Of a stretch of DNA of 64,000 nt, positions 46,091-58,600 are shown one piece after another (positions within the stretch are counted from its first letter, which is position 1; the number at the start of each line of letters is the position of its first letter). Made by a program: the position numbers and the translations under genes. The notes below the pieces were generated by a model. That model was not told the origin of the DNA. It made no database searches and saw only the letters and a list, made by a program, of their open reading frames with translations. This DNA is from Limnoperna fortunei (lineage: Eukaryota > Mollusca > Bivalvia > Mytilida > Modiolidae): contig OX104119.1 in NCBI GenBank assembly GCA_944474755.1, positions 1,537,075 to 1,601,074 of the forward strand, read 5' to 3'.

Positions 46091-49000
46091 GTAGCATGGA
46101 CAGTGTATTTATTATTCAATGGAATTTATATATTAGAGCTGTAATTAAAAAGCAGTTTCATACAGAATTGATAAATTAATTTATTTATATTATTTGTTAA
46201 ATGTATTGGTTATTTTTCAGCTAATTGATCAAAGCCTATTTCTGGACTATTTAATTGGTGTTTGTGAGTTTCCTGGAGTACCCTTCAGGATTTCTAAATT
46301 TGTGGAAAATTTTTTATCTGACATGACACCCAGAAAATTTAATGTGATATAACTGAAATTATTTTGCTCGTTTTGAGTATTCTCTCATTGCTCAAGGAAA
46401 CTTGGTGCCCCAGTCAGACCAAAATTGTTAATAGTTTCCCAAATACACAAATAATTGAGAGGCGGTTGTCATATGTAAAATTAGAAATCAACCATGCTTC
46501 ACAAGAAGAACGAATACATTTACCAAGGGGAACACGAGGTCCTATTCAAATTTTGACCGGTTATGAGGTCTTTGAGAAATTATAGTTCAAAGTTAAACAA
46601 AATTTGAACTTTTGCTTTTCCCACCATACTTACTTCCTGCGAAGTTTTCTATTCTTTCCTTTCATTTATTACTTATAAAGTACATGGATACATCATTTTG
46701 AAGCTAAATGAATGATCTGGGCCAAACACTAATAGTTTTTGACCAGGGTGAAGCATTTTGGAGAAATCTTGGTTCCAATGTGAAAATTTGATGTAGTGAC
46801 ACTCGCACAATTTTCACTTCCGGTAAAATTTTAGGTACTTTATTAATATTTATTTGCAATAAACTATATATCTTCATAAAGATCTTTTAAATACCTTCCA
46901 GAGGCATTTTTAATTTTTATTCTATGGCAAGCTGCTAAAAAGTTATGAACAAAAATTTTATTTTTATACTTCGGGCTTTTTCCATTTCTGCGTTTTAGGG
47001 GTTGTACTTAAATACGCATGCATACGCCTGCCGTAATAAAAGTTTTAGTATGCCTGCAGTAAAAAAGTATACGCCTGCCATCATATTTATGCATTATATT
47101 CATTATTTATGGTGTATTATGATGAAAAAATAGTTTTAGAATGAATTAATATGTATTTCTTGTAGTTTTCAATCAAGGTTTTAAGGAATAACAGGTCATT
47201 TATTGTGACAGTGAATTGTTGACAACATACGTAGTCTACGTAGCAGGCGTAGTCTATTCAGAAAATAGGTTTACATACACGATAGACCTTAAAGTAGAAG
47301 ATGACGACAAACATGACAAACTCACAGCAATATTATGTTATAAAAGTTAATAGATTGTTTCCATTAATGTTTTCAGACCTAACAGCGAGGACGTGGTTCT
47401 GATTTTTTATTAATGTATCAATTGAACCATAAATAAGACAATAATAATAAAGTGTTAGAATAAATTTATTGTAGGTTAGAGTCAAAGTAAACTAATAAAG
47501 AAATATCATAAAGTGGTTTTAGCAACTTTCACATTTTTGGTGGTACCACAAGTTGCAACAGTCACATGCAATATTCTTATCACAGCTGTCACACTCCAAA
47601 CTTCAAATCCTGCATGGGTCATTCTATATATCAACTTAGTAACACTTCAAGAATCTTTTTCAGTTGACAATCTTTAGAGATTGAATGTAAGAATTGAACT
47701 GAATTTACTATACAATCATATCTTATTTACAGCTGTTCTAATTATTCTTATGAATCAAGTTCCTTTGAAGTTGAAATCATCTCTGACACTTGTGAACACA
47801 AATCATAACCTGTCATTTTAATTGGATTAATTGGCATGGATAAGCAGTAATTTGACAATTGTTAATTATGGTGGGTAAAAATCAAGCATGACTTGATGAT
47901 TGGATTATATTTCTTACACATTAATGTAAATTAGTCAACTTGGATTTAGCATTCTGGGGTAAGTTAAATTTTATATACATGTGTATTCTGTAGATTTATT
48001 GTTATAAAAGTAAATTTGCATATTATTGATGTGCATGTGCATTAAATACATTTTCTATCGCATTTCATACATAGCTACAAATTCATAACTCGTGTAAACC
48101 ATCAATCGGAAGACTTTTTAACTTTTTTTATTCCAATAAAAGTAAAGGGACGGTGCAATATTTAGCGAGAAGAGGGGACCAGTGCATTTCCAAATACATG
48201 ATTGAAAAAAAAATGGTGTCCCATGCTTTTCTTTTTATAAAAAAATGAGGTCCCATGACTTCTAGGTACAATAAATTTTAAATAAATACATTTCACATAA
48301 TTAATGTAATTAAACAAAAGATGAATGGAATTTGATTAAATATGGTCATTACATGCATCTTACAAGATCAAGACATTGTTTTTTCCTTTCAGATACTTTT
48401 TATTTTTATTTTACATGTTTATCCAAAACTAGACCCATAAACATACACTTTTTAAAAATAATTTCATTTGCCGAATACACCCATATTCAATTATTTCAAA
48501 ATTTAGAGTTGTTTTTGACATTTCAGTAAAACATGGTTTTTAGAAAAAACATATGATATATGAAAACTCTGAGGCAGAATTATTATATGAAATGACACAA
48601 GAAATATTTATCTAGCTATAAAATGTACATCATGTACATGTATATATGATATTGGAGGTTATCGTAATGGAATGCAATTCAATTAACAATTTCTTTCAAA
48701 CAAATATAAAAACAACATACTAGTATTTTTAGAACAATTAATTATCCTTTACATTACAAAGGAATGAGACAGAAAACAATTAACTCCAAAAGCCAGGTCT
48801 GGAAAAAATCTCTGGTAAGAATTGCCAATAAAATAGTAAAAGAAACATAATACACAACATGGCACATCAAAATAATTGTGATCAAACCTAGCAGTGTGTA
48901 AGTTGTATGGAATGGCTACAAAACAGATGGCTTATACCAATTTTGAAAAATTAGCTGAAATTGAAAGTGTTTAATTAAGGTGTATTGATGTGAACCATTT

Positions 49001-49359
49001 TCACATGCACACATACACCAGGTATTGATATTATGCATGAAAATGATAAATAATCTTGATTTTAAGAAAAATGCCTTTAAATAATATTAAATAAATAAAA
49101 AAAAATAGAAATCTGACTAAGTCCATGATCTTTACAATGTTTAGATTTTGCGTTCTAGTGTTAACAAGAAATTCTGGACGGACAGACAGACAGACCAAGT
49201 GAAAACTATTGTTCCCCATACTAAATTAAGGGGAGATAATATACATAGAATGAATAGGAAAAATATGAATTTCCTGACAAATCTATACAATAAGCAATGA
49301 TAAGGGCTATAAATGTGGCAAAAACGACTTTGCGTCCCATTCTTTAGAAGATGAAACCA
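46091..49359. other. Intergenic DNA, no gene seen
   Basis: Two diverged segments (about 46540-46590 and 46730-46780) share ttgaccggttatgaggtctt-like and ttgaccagggtgaagcattt text and may be an old repeat. tacgcctgcc motifs cluster at about 47020-47095. A sequence at 48148-48180 is an inverted relative of 50801-50828. Nothing coding is recognised. Confidence 0.4.
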
Positions 49360-50755
49360 GAGGATCTTAAGAGCCTGTATCGCTCACCTGATTTTATAGG
49401 CAATGAAGATGGCATTTCCCTGATGTTAAAGTAAGTCGGATTAGTCCTGTAATTTTCAATAAACTTTAAATAGGACCATCCAAACAATATTACTAGAAAG
49501 CTTTGTTTCATAGGGTCCTATGTTAAACTAAGTCCTGCCGGGGAGGTGGCCATTTTGAATTTCCAATTGCCATAAAAAACATAAACTTTATAAAGGACCA
49601 TCCAAACAATATTGCTAGTAAGTTTTTGTTTCCATTGATTAACCGGTTTCAGAGAAGAAGCCTTTAAAACTTTTTCCCATAGGGTCCTATGTTAAACTAA
49701 GTCCTGCGGTAGCGGCCATTTTGAATTTCCAGTTGGCATAAAAATCATAAACTTTATAAAGGACCATCCAAACAATATTGCTAGTAAGTTTTGTTTTGAT
49801 TGGTTAACCGGTTTCAGAGAAGAAGCCCTTTTTAACCTTTTTCCCACAGGGGTCCAATGTTAAACTAAGTCCTGCGGTGGCGGCCATTTTGAATATCAGA
49901 TTGGGATAAAAAACATTAACTTAATAGAGGGCCATCCAAACAATATTGCTAGTAAGTTTTGTTTCCATTGGTTGGCCGGCTTCAGAAAAGAAGCCTTTCA
50001 AACTTTTTCCCGTAGGTTCCTATGTTAAATTAAGTCCTGCGGTGGCAGCCATTTTGAATTTCCAATTGCCATAAAAAACACAAACTTTATAGAGGACCAT
50101 CCAAACAATATTGCTAGTAAGTTTTTGTTTCCATTGATTAACCGGTTTCAGAGAAGAAGCCTTTTAAAACTTTTTCCCATAGGGTTCTATGTTAAACTAA
50201 GTCCTGCAGTGGCGGCCATTTTGAATTTCTAATTCCCATAAAAAACACAAACTTTATAGAGGACCATCCAAACAATATTGCTAGTAAGTTTTTGTTTCCA
50301 TTGATTAACCGGTTTCAGAGAAGAAACCTTTTAAAACTTTTTCCCATAGGGTTCTATGTTAAACTAAGTCCTGCAGTGGCGGCCATTTTGAATTTCCAAT
50401 TCCCATCTAAAACACAAACTTTATAGAGGACCATCTCAACAATATTGCTAGTAAGTTTTGTTTTGATTGGTTAAACGGTTTCAGAGAAGAAGCCCTTTTT
50501 AACTTTTTTCCCATAGGGTCCTATGTTAAACTAAGTCTTGAGGTGGCGGCCATATTGGTTTACCAATCAAAATAAAAAACACAAACTTTGTAAAGGTCCA
50601 TCCAATGAACATTATGGCCAAGTTTGGTTTCAATTGGCCAAGTGGTTTCAGAGAAGAAGATTAAAATGTAAAAAGTTTACAGACGCCGCCGCCGACGACG
50701 GACGCAAAGTGATAACAATAGCTCACATGACCCTTTGGGTCAGGTGAGCTAAAAA
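49360..50755. repeat. Interspersed element made of about 7 tandem 166-bp units
   Basis: Units containing gtcctatgttaaactaagtc, ggcggccattttgaatttcc and accatccaaacaatattgct recur at about 49515, 49684, 49851, 50016, 50182, 50347 and 50515, spaced 165-169 bp. The block begins with gagcctgtatcgctcacctg and ends with ccctttgggtcaggtgagct, so gctcacctga and tcaggtgagc form short inverted ends. It looks like one non-autonomous interspersed element with internal tandem expansion. Confidence 0.75.
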
Positions 50756-50783
50756 GTGCTTGTCCCATTATAGTTTGCACCGA

Positions 50784-50800
50784 CCCCCCCCCCCCCCCCC
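50784..50800. repeat. Poly-C run (C17)
   Basis: Seventeen consecutive C residues, so G17 on the other strand, which could form a G-quadruplex or i-motif. It abuts the inverted copy of the 48.15-kb sequence. Confidence 0.9.
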
Positions 50801-51090
50801 TTCTTGCTTGATAAATATTGCACCGTCCATAATATTATACAATAAACAGTGATAAAATAAATAGTCAAAATGTGGGACTGCATAAACTTATGTGATATTT
50901 ATAGATTATTTACATTTTTTGAAACGAGATGCGTTTTCTCATCCTGTTGCCTTTCGATGAGATGACGAGAAAATGCATAGAGTTTCATAAAACGTAAATA
51001 ATCTGTTTATTGCTGTTTTGTAACATTGTGATGTCACAGTGTTCACTTAAGGACGTCTTGACAGCGAGCTGAGATGGGCCAATGTCACGA

Positions 51091-51124
51091 TAGTAGAGTG
51101 AGATGGGACCATCTCACTCTACTA
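51091..51124. repeat. Perfect 15-bp stem hairpin
   Basis: tagtagagtgagatg (51091-51105) pairs exactly with catctcactctacta (51110-51124) around ggac. The motif gagatgg recurs nearby (51071, 51127). It adjoins the dispersed repeat at 50930-51050. Confidence 0.85.
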
Positions 51125-51931
51125 GAGTGAGATGGAATAATATCGCACACAAAGATCAAATGAAAATACTGCAAAATAGCAATAAAAGATATTTTGTTCA
51201 GTGTATATATGCGGTATATAAGCGCATCCATATGGTCATTACTTAACATTAAGTGTTCGCTGAAAAAGGCTAATAAATAAATTAAATACTGTTTTTAGGT
51301 TCAAACTGATTTGTTTTACTATTTAAAGTTATTTCTTGGTGAAATATACGTCACAAATAGTGGCAGGCGTACACAAGTAGGACCAGGTTTTATAGTTAGA
51401 CCCTCCCAGGGAAAATTGTCGATATTTGGACGCTTCGGCCCTACTTTTTTCATCCATAGTAGATGTTGTCAACAGTCATGACAGTAGACATGAGGATAGT
51501 CCCCACTATTTATGTTGGCATATTGTTTTTATAAATTGACATCAAAGAAGTGGTGTTTAATTTCTTATAATTATTTTTTAATAATTCTTTTAATTTATTA
51601 ATTAATCAAGGCTAAATTACTTTTAAAATATTGTACATTTATTGCTCTAATCAAATGACTCATAAATAATAAAATACAGTGCGTTTAAACAAAATTAACG
51701 CCCATTAAATCGACACACTTTCATCGCCGAATGTGTGCTAGTACACCCCCTGAAACATAAAACGTTCCCGTACGAACTTTAAACGGATGAGCCAAAAACG
51801 ACATACGAACGGACGAAGAACGAACAGACGCTCTTATCCTCTAGACGAACCATTTAAAAAATAACCAATCAGAGACAAGCTATATGTTTCAATCGTTCGT
51901 ATGTGGGAAAACGAATGGAGACGCCTATATC

Positions 51932-52592
51932 TAGCTACAATAATGTAGCTCCTTATTTTTTTAATTTTTTTTTGTTATGGACGGAGCTACAAAGTGGTCC
52001 CATTACTCGTAATGGAGCAAAAACACTTTTGGGATTTACACATATTTTCCGCTATTTAACCTTTGTCTTTATTAAATAAATATGTTTTCTTTCCTCCGCC
52101 GTTCATCTGATATGTCTACAATGTCTAATGAAATAATTTTAACACTTTTTCGTAATCGTGGCATTGTTGACATAATTAAAATTGTGGAGCATAGAATTTC
52201 GGAATCGTATCGGTAAAATTTGTAATAAGGGGACATAATCATAATGCAAATGAATACAGCTGAAATCATCCGGAATTTCATTTTTTACCAAATCGATTCT
52301 GATATTATCGAAATTATGCACTTCCGGAATTCATATTTTGTCAACAATGCCATGATTACGAATAAAGTGATAAAACTAACGAATACGGTGTTGTGGAAAT
52401 ATCAGTAAAACTGCAAATACATAAAAAAGTATGTAGCAAACCAGGGAAACAGTTTAATTGCTTATAATATGCATAAAACCCCCGGGTGTGAATCACTCCC
52501 GGGCTGCTCCATTACGAGTAATGGGACCGCTTTGTAGCTCCGTCCATAACAAAAAAAATTTAAAAAAATAAGGAGCTACATTATTGTAGCTA
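51932..52592. mobile_element. MULE-like foldback MITE, 88-bp TIRs, 9-bp target duplication
   Basis: The left end tagctacaataatgtagctc (51932 on) is mirrored at 52592, and the terminal inverted repeats extend about 88 bp (51932-52019 and 52505-52592) with few mismatches. The flanks carry the same nine bases, gcctatatc, at 51923-51931 and 52593-52601. Nine-base duplications and long TIRs are typical of Mutator-like elements. The interior is also an imperfect inverted repeat (about 52145-52205 against 52310-52370), so most of the 661 bp can fold back. Small frames inside are not genes. Confidence 0.75.
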
Positions 52593-52829
52593 GCCTATAT
52601 CGTGCTTTGTAAAAATCAAGAAACGTTTGATCATTTTAAATAAAATCTTGAGAATCAAGCTGGTTTATAGTAAACAAATAAAAAATTGAAAAGGAATAAA
52701 TATTAAAATAATTATACCTTATTTTCATTAAATCATCATTTAAATGACAGCTCATTAAAACAGGCAATAATATTAAAAACCATATTTAACATTAAAAAAA
52801 CTACAGAGACCTTCTAGATCTACATGTAT

Positions 52830-53960
52830 ACAATTAAAAACTAAATTACCGGTAAACATATAAAATAACTCCTGATACATAAGAAATGCAATCAAAAATC
52901 ATAATACAAATATTAAATCAATCCTGAGACCTTAGCTATGCAGTTAAAAACCATATAACACATACAATTTCACTACTGAGACCTTAGCAATAAAATTAAA
53001 AACCATATTTCACATATAAAATCACTGACCTCAGACCTTTGTGATACCATGAAAAACCATATTACTAATATAAAATCACTCATATCACTTTGGCTTTGGG
53101 ATACAGTTAAAAACCATATTACATATATAAAATCAATTATGAGACCCTATAGCAATACAATTAAAGACCATATTTCACATACAAAATCACTCCTGAGACC
53201 TTTGTGATACAATTAAAAACCATATTACACCTATAAAATCACTCCTAACACCTTTGCGATACAATAAAAAACAATGTAACATATATATAAAATCACTCCT
53301 GAGACCCTAGCAATAAAATTAAAAACCATATTTCACATATAAAATCACTCCTGAGACCTTTGTGATTCAATTAAAAACCATATTACACCTATAAAATCAC
53401 TCCTTAGACCTTTGCGATACAATTAAAAACCATATTACATATATAAAATCACTCCTGAGACCCTAGCAATACAATTCAAAACCATATTACACATGCAAAA
53501 TCACTCCTGAGACCTTTGTGATACTATTGAAAACCATATTACACCTATAAAATCACTCCTAACACCTTTGTAATACAATTAAAAACCATATTGCATATAT
53601 AAAATCCCTCCTCAGACCCTAGCAATACAATTAAAAACCATATTTCACATGTAAAATCACTCCCGAGACCTTTGCGATACAATTAAAAACCATATTACAC
53701 CTATAAAATCACTCCTAACACCTTTGCGATACAATTAAAAACCATATTACATATATAAAATCACTCCTGAGACTCTACGAATACAATTAAAAACCATATT
53801 TCACATGCAAAATCACTCCTGAGACCTTTGCGATACAATTAAAAACCATTTTACACCTATAAAATCACTCCCAACACCTTTGAAATACAATTAAAAACCA
53901 TATTACTAGTACATGTATAAAATCCCTCCTGAGACCTTATAAGATGCAATATTAAACCAT
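52830..53960. repeat. 52-bp satellite, about 21 copies, with trimeric higher-order units
   Basis: The unit is close to acaattaaaaaccatattac followed by acctataaaatcactcctga and gacctttgcgat, 52 bp. From about 53100 on, three unit types rotate in order (ending ccctagcaat, cctttgtgat or cctttgcgat, and preceded by acatatataaaa, ttcacatgcaaaa or tacacctataaaa), giving a 156-bp higher-order repeat. Confidence 0.88.
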
Positions 53961-54807
53961 AGCATACTATAAATTCATTTCTTTGACCTAACTAAGAGAT
54001 GCTAAATCAGTACTGAGACATTAAACATGCAATTTAAAACCTAGGAAATGAAATGTCTGTATTTCCAAACAAACATTGTGACATCAAATTAAGATTGTAT
54101 GCAAGATTATTCAGTTTTTGTATCAAATGAGGACAATGTAGGGATATTCAAAGACTTTTGGATAAAACATACATTTTTAAAAGGTTTTAGGAACTAAAAT
54201 AGAAAAATTTCAGAAGTGTTTATAAAATTTGAAAATTTGGAGAGTGTTCAAAGTCATGTAGATGACAAAATAGATGAAGAAAGTATTTCATATTGTTTAT
54301 GTTTATATTTAATTTAAAACATGTTTTTAAAATGATTTTATTGAATTTATAGTTTAAAAATAAATACACTTTATTTGACATTTTAATGTTCAGGTTATTT
54401 TAATTTGATAACAGAATGTAGTATTTTCTATCAGACTAACAAAGTGTAAACTATTTTCTTTTGTGAATGCTGAATGAACCTTTATTTTTACCTGTACTGC
54501 CCATGCGGACAAACGGTTTTTATTTACTTGTTTTGCGCATGGGGACGAACAAACGAACGGACAAATGGAAAACGATATACGAATGAACGGAAAACGAAAA
54601 ACGAATGCATAAATGGGAACGTTTTAAGTTTCAGGGGGTGTATATATTCAGTTCATGGTCGATATGTCCTATCAAAGTATGGCATCTTTACTAGGGGTCA
54701 TTATCCTATTCATGTAATGAATTTCCGGCCCATGTCAAAAGATGGCAGGATGAAAAAATAGTCCCAATTTTCTCTTTTGTTTCTACTTTTGCTTATTAAT
54801 GCTATTG

Positions 54808-55427
54808 CTTAAGGTATCCGGACCATAATTGACCACGTGATCATATTTGGTGTCCCGGATGTCTATTGTTTGTCAAAGGAGCAGACCTCGGTAATGTTCG
54901 GCAAACATCGGAACTACTATTTGAGCAACTAACTTTTTTTCCTCAAAACTGTTAACATTGACTCAAAGTAAAACAATATATTTACTTTGTATCATTAATT
55001 AGTAATAATTTAATTTGCTTTGTAAGCTGAAATCTGATTGGTCAATTCAAATCGGGCAACCCATATTATAAGAAAAAACCTGCGTGACCTATGACCTATT
55101 CTAACGCCGTTAAAATTCAAATAGTTCCACGACGTCATCGACGTTTTTACCACAACAATTGATAAGATTTATAGTTAAAATTAAATTATAAGGAATATTT
55201 CAAATTTATGAACAGATTATACTATATAATATGGTTTGGGTCTGTTTACACCATTCATAAACCGCTTCGCGGTTTATTAGGCGTAAACAGACCCAAACCA
55301 TATTATATCGTATAATCTGTTCAGAAATTTGAAGTATTCCTTAAATATATTGAGTTAATAAATTTGCATTTCTTGGTCTAAAAATAAAATTAAACGGTGA
55401 CTTCAATTATGGGTCGGATACCTTAAG
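54808..55427. mobile_element. TTAA-flanked MITE with a central 60-bp-arm palindrome
   Basis: cttaaggtatccggaccata (54808 on, 25 bp in all) matches the reverse complement of 55403-55427 with one mismatch. Both ends include TTAA, so the element may be TTAA-ggtatcc...ggatacc-TTAA, which fits a TTAA-targeting (piggyBac-like) transposase. In the interior, 55190-55249 and 55283-55342 form near-perfect 60-bp arms, and the loop holds a further hairpin, aaaccgcttcgcggttt. Confidence 0.72.
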
Positions 55428-55624
55428 AGTTGGATATTTTGAAAGGTATGGCATTACTGTAGAACAAGAATATATATTTTTCCAGTCAATGTCTTTACAG
55501 TGGAAGCACTTCCTAAAGTGTGTAATGTGGTACAATGTGACCACAACACTGAAATGAAAGTAGAAAAACCATTCTTAAACTTTAAGGTAATTTTCCCGAA
55601 AAAAGTCCGTGGACAGGTATACTT

Positions 55625-58600
55625 TTCTCTCCATTTTTATATGATACGATTACAACCTTGTATGATAATTTTATGTTCATTGGTGATATGAATTATGACA
55701 TGCTAAATCATGACAAGTCAAGTCCCCTAACATCTGTTTGTGATATGTTCATTGGTGATATGAATAATGACATGCTAAATCATGACAAGTCAAGTCCCCT
55801 AACATCTGTTTGTGATATTTTTGATTTACATAATCTTGTGAAAGATCCAACATGCTTTACAAAAAATGCAAACCCTAGTTTAAATGATGTCATCCTCACA
55901 AACGCTCCAAATCAATGCATGAATGTTTTAAATTTTAATTGTGGTTTAAGTGATGTTCATAATTTCATTTCTGTTCAATTCAAAAGAAATATTTCAACAA
56001 GAAAAACAATAATGAAAAGCTATAGAAGCTTTAAAAATTTCTCCCAAGATAACTTCATATCAGATCTAAATAAAGTTGACTTTGATTCGATTACTTCTGA
56101 TAGTAATGTAGACTTGGCATATAGCCACTTTGAATCAGAATTCATAAATATTGCTAACAAACATGCCCCGCTTAAAAGTAGGAGAGCTCTACCTAAACCA
56201 GCCCCTTTTATGAATAGTGTCCTTCGTAAAGCAGTTTATAAGAAGAAAATGCTACATAATAAATATTTAAAACATAGATCTAATACAAATTGGGAAAAAT
56301 ACAGGATACAAAGAAATCTAGTAAATAAAATAAAGAAAGACTCAATAAAGCAATATTTTTTTGAAAGATGTACAGGTGGCCCAAAATCAAATAACTTCTG
56401 GCCTACAATAAAACCATTTTTAAGCAACAAAGGAAATGTAAATAATAATGAAATAATACTAGAGGAAAATAATGAAATTATAAATGATCAGGAAGAAGTG
56501 GCAACAACATTTAATAACTTTTTTATAAATGTGGCAAAAGATATTGGTCCTAACATAAAAACTGATAACGATCAACACCCAAGTATAACAAAAATAAAAG
56601 AAAATAAGCAAAATTTTGAACCACTTGTATTTAAAGAAATTGATATCGACTTCATAGAAAAACAAATAAATAAAGCTAACATAAAAAAAGCGACAGGTAA
56701 AGATGGCATATCACCAAAATTATTGAAATTGGCTAAACCAGCAATCAGTAAACCAATTACTAATCTGATAAATAAAACTATTAACTCTTCAAAATTCCCT
56801 GTGAAATTAAAAGAAGCCCAAGTAGTCCCCTGTTATAAGAAGAATAATGCCCTAGATAAAAGTAACTACAGACCTGTCAGTATTCTACCTTACATTTCAA
56901 AATTTTTTGAGAGGGCTATAAATGACCAATTAACTGATTATTTTAATAAAATATTTCACCCTTTCCTCTCTGCTTTTCGTACTGGGTATGGATGTCAAAC
57001 CACATTACTTAAAATAGTAGAAGACTGGAAAACAGCATTAGATGAAAACAAATATGTTGCAGCAATATTAATGGACTTAAGTAAAGCATTTGACTGTCTC
57101 CCACACAATCTTCTTTTAGATAAATTAAAAACTTATGGTCTTTCAGAAAAATCCCTTAAACTTCTTCAGGATTATTTGTCGGACAGGAAACAGTGTGTCA
57201 AATTGGGATCATCTTATAGTAATTGGGGAGAAATCTATAAAGGGGTGCCACAAGGCTCTATACTAGGTCCAGTTTTGTTTAATATTTTTCTAAACGATAT
57301 TTTCTATTTCATACATGATACATCACTTTATAACTATGCAGATGACAACACTCTTTCCTATGCCGGATATAACCTAGATGAACTCATAACTAAATTGGAA
57401 ACAGACAGCCTAATACTAATAGACTGGTTTACTATAAATCAAATGAAAGCTAACCCTGATAAATTCCAGGCCCTTGCCATTGGTAGTAAAACCCAGGAAA
57501 AAAACATAATTTTCAACATAAATAATAATGAAATTAAATGCGAAGATGAAGTAAAGCTCTTAGGCGTAACAATTGATTATCAACTGAAATTTAATACTCA
57601 TATTGCCAATATCTGTAAAAAAGCTTCAAGACAACTAAACGTTTTAAAAAGAATAGGAAAACATTTAAATAAATTGGGAAGGTTAACAATATATCATTCC
57701 TTTATATTATCAAATTTTAATTACTGCCCCATAACATGGCACTTTTGTAGTGAACTTAATACAAATAAAATGGAAAAACTCCAGGAGAGAGCCTTAAAAT
57801 TTATTTACAATGACAACACCAGTTCTTATGAAGAACTCTTGACCAGATCCAAAATGCCCTCACTAAAAATAAGAAGAATTAGGTGTATTGCCATTGAGAC
57901 TTTTAAAATAATTAATAAACAAAGCCCAGTCTATTTACATGATTTAATTGAAATTAAACAAAACAAATATAATTTTAGACACCAGAATACAGCAAACATA
58001 CCAAGAGTCAGAACAACAAGGTATGGTTTAAACTCATTTAAATATTTTGCAGCTAAAACATGGAATGACTTGCCAGACCATTTCCGAAATGAATCATCCT
58101 TTTTTCAATTCAAAAATTTAATAAATTCTTGGAATGGCAAGTCATGTCACTGCTCTGCATGCTGCTCATAAATGCTTTGTTATAAATATTATCATAGCTT
58201 TAAGTAAACTCGGATGCTTTGTCAATAAACAGCTTGATAATCAGTGCTTCTCTGTTTATACCTGGTTTTACTAAACTATTTTATTGTATTTAGTGCCTGT
58301 TTCTATGTATGCATGCTTGTGCTTTCCATATTATATGCATTTACATGTTTTCTGTTTTCTTTTGCTGCTATTATAGTGCTTGGTTTGTAATGATGCCACT
58401 ACTTGTCTGCTCCCTTTATTCCTACATGAAAATTATACTAGTAGTACCACTGTAGCTTCTTTTCAACGTTGTCCGTCCAGTTTTTATGTGTTTTCACCTT
58501 CTTTTATTTGATCAAAGTTCCTTAAGTTACGATCCCATATAATGGTATCTTAACCTATGTGTTTTTCAAATAAAGTAAGAGGCTATAGCTAATGTATGTT

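Larger units (their letters stand above)
51742..54642. mobile_element. 2.9-kb region flanked by 28-bp inverted repeats
   Basis: tacaccccctgaaac plus the next 13 bp (51742-51769) matches the reverse complement of 54615-54642 at 27 of 28 positions. Inside lie the MULE-like foldback (51932-52592) and the 52-bp satellite (52830-53960). Both sub-ends are followed by acgaac/acgaacgg-rich sequence. No transposase is seen, so this is either a large non-autonomous element or two inverted copies of a smaller repeat. Confidence 0.5.

Noticed and set aside
46364..46585. 73-codon plus-strand frame
   Set aside because: No recognisable domain, AT-rich surroundings and nearby repeat text; too short to support alone.
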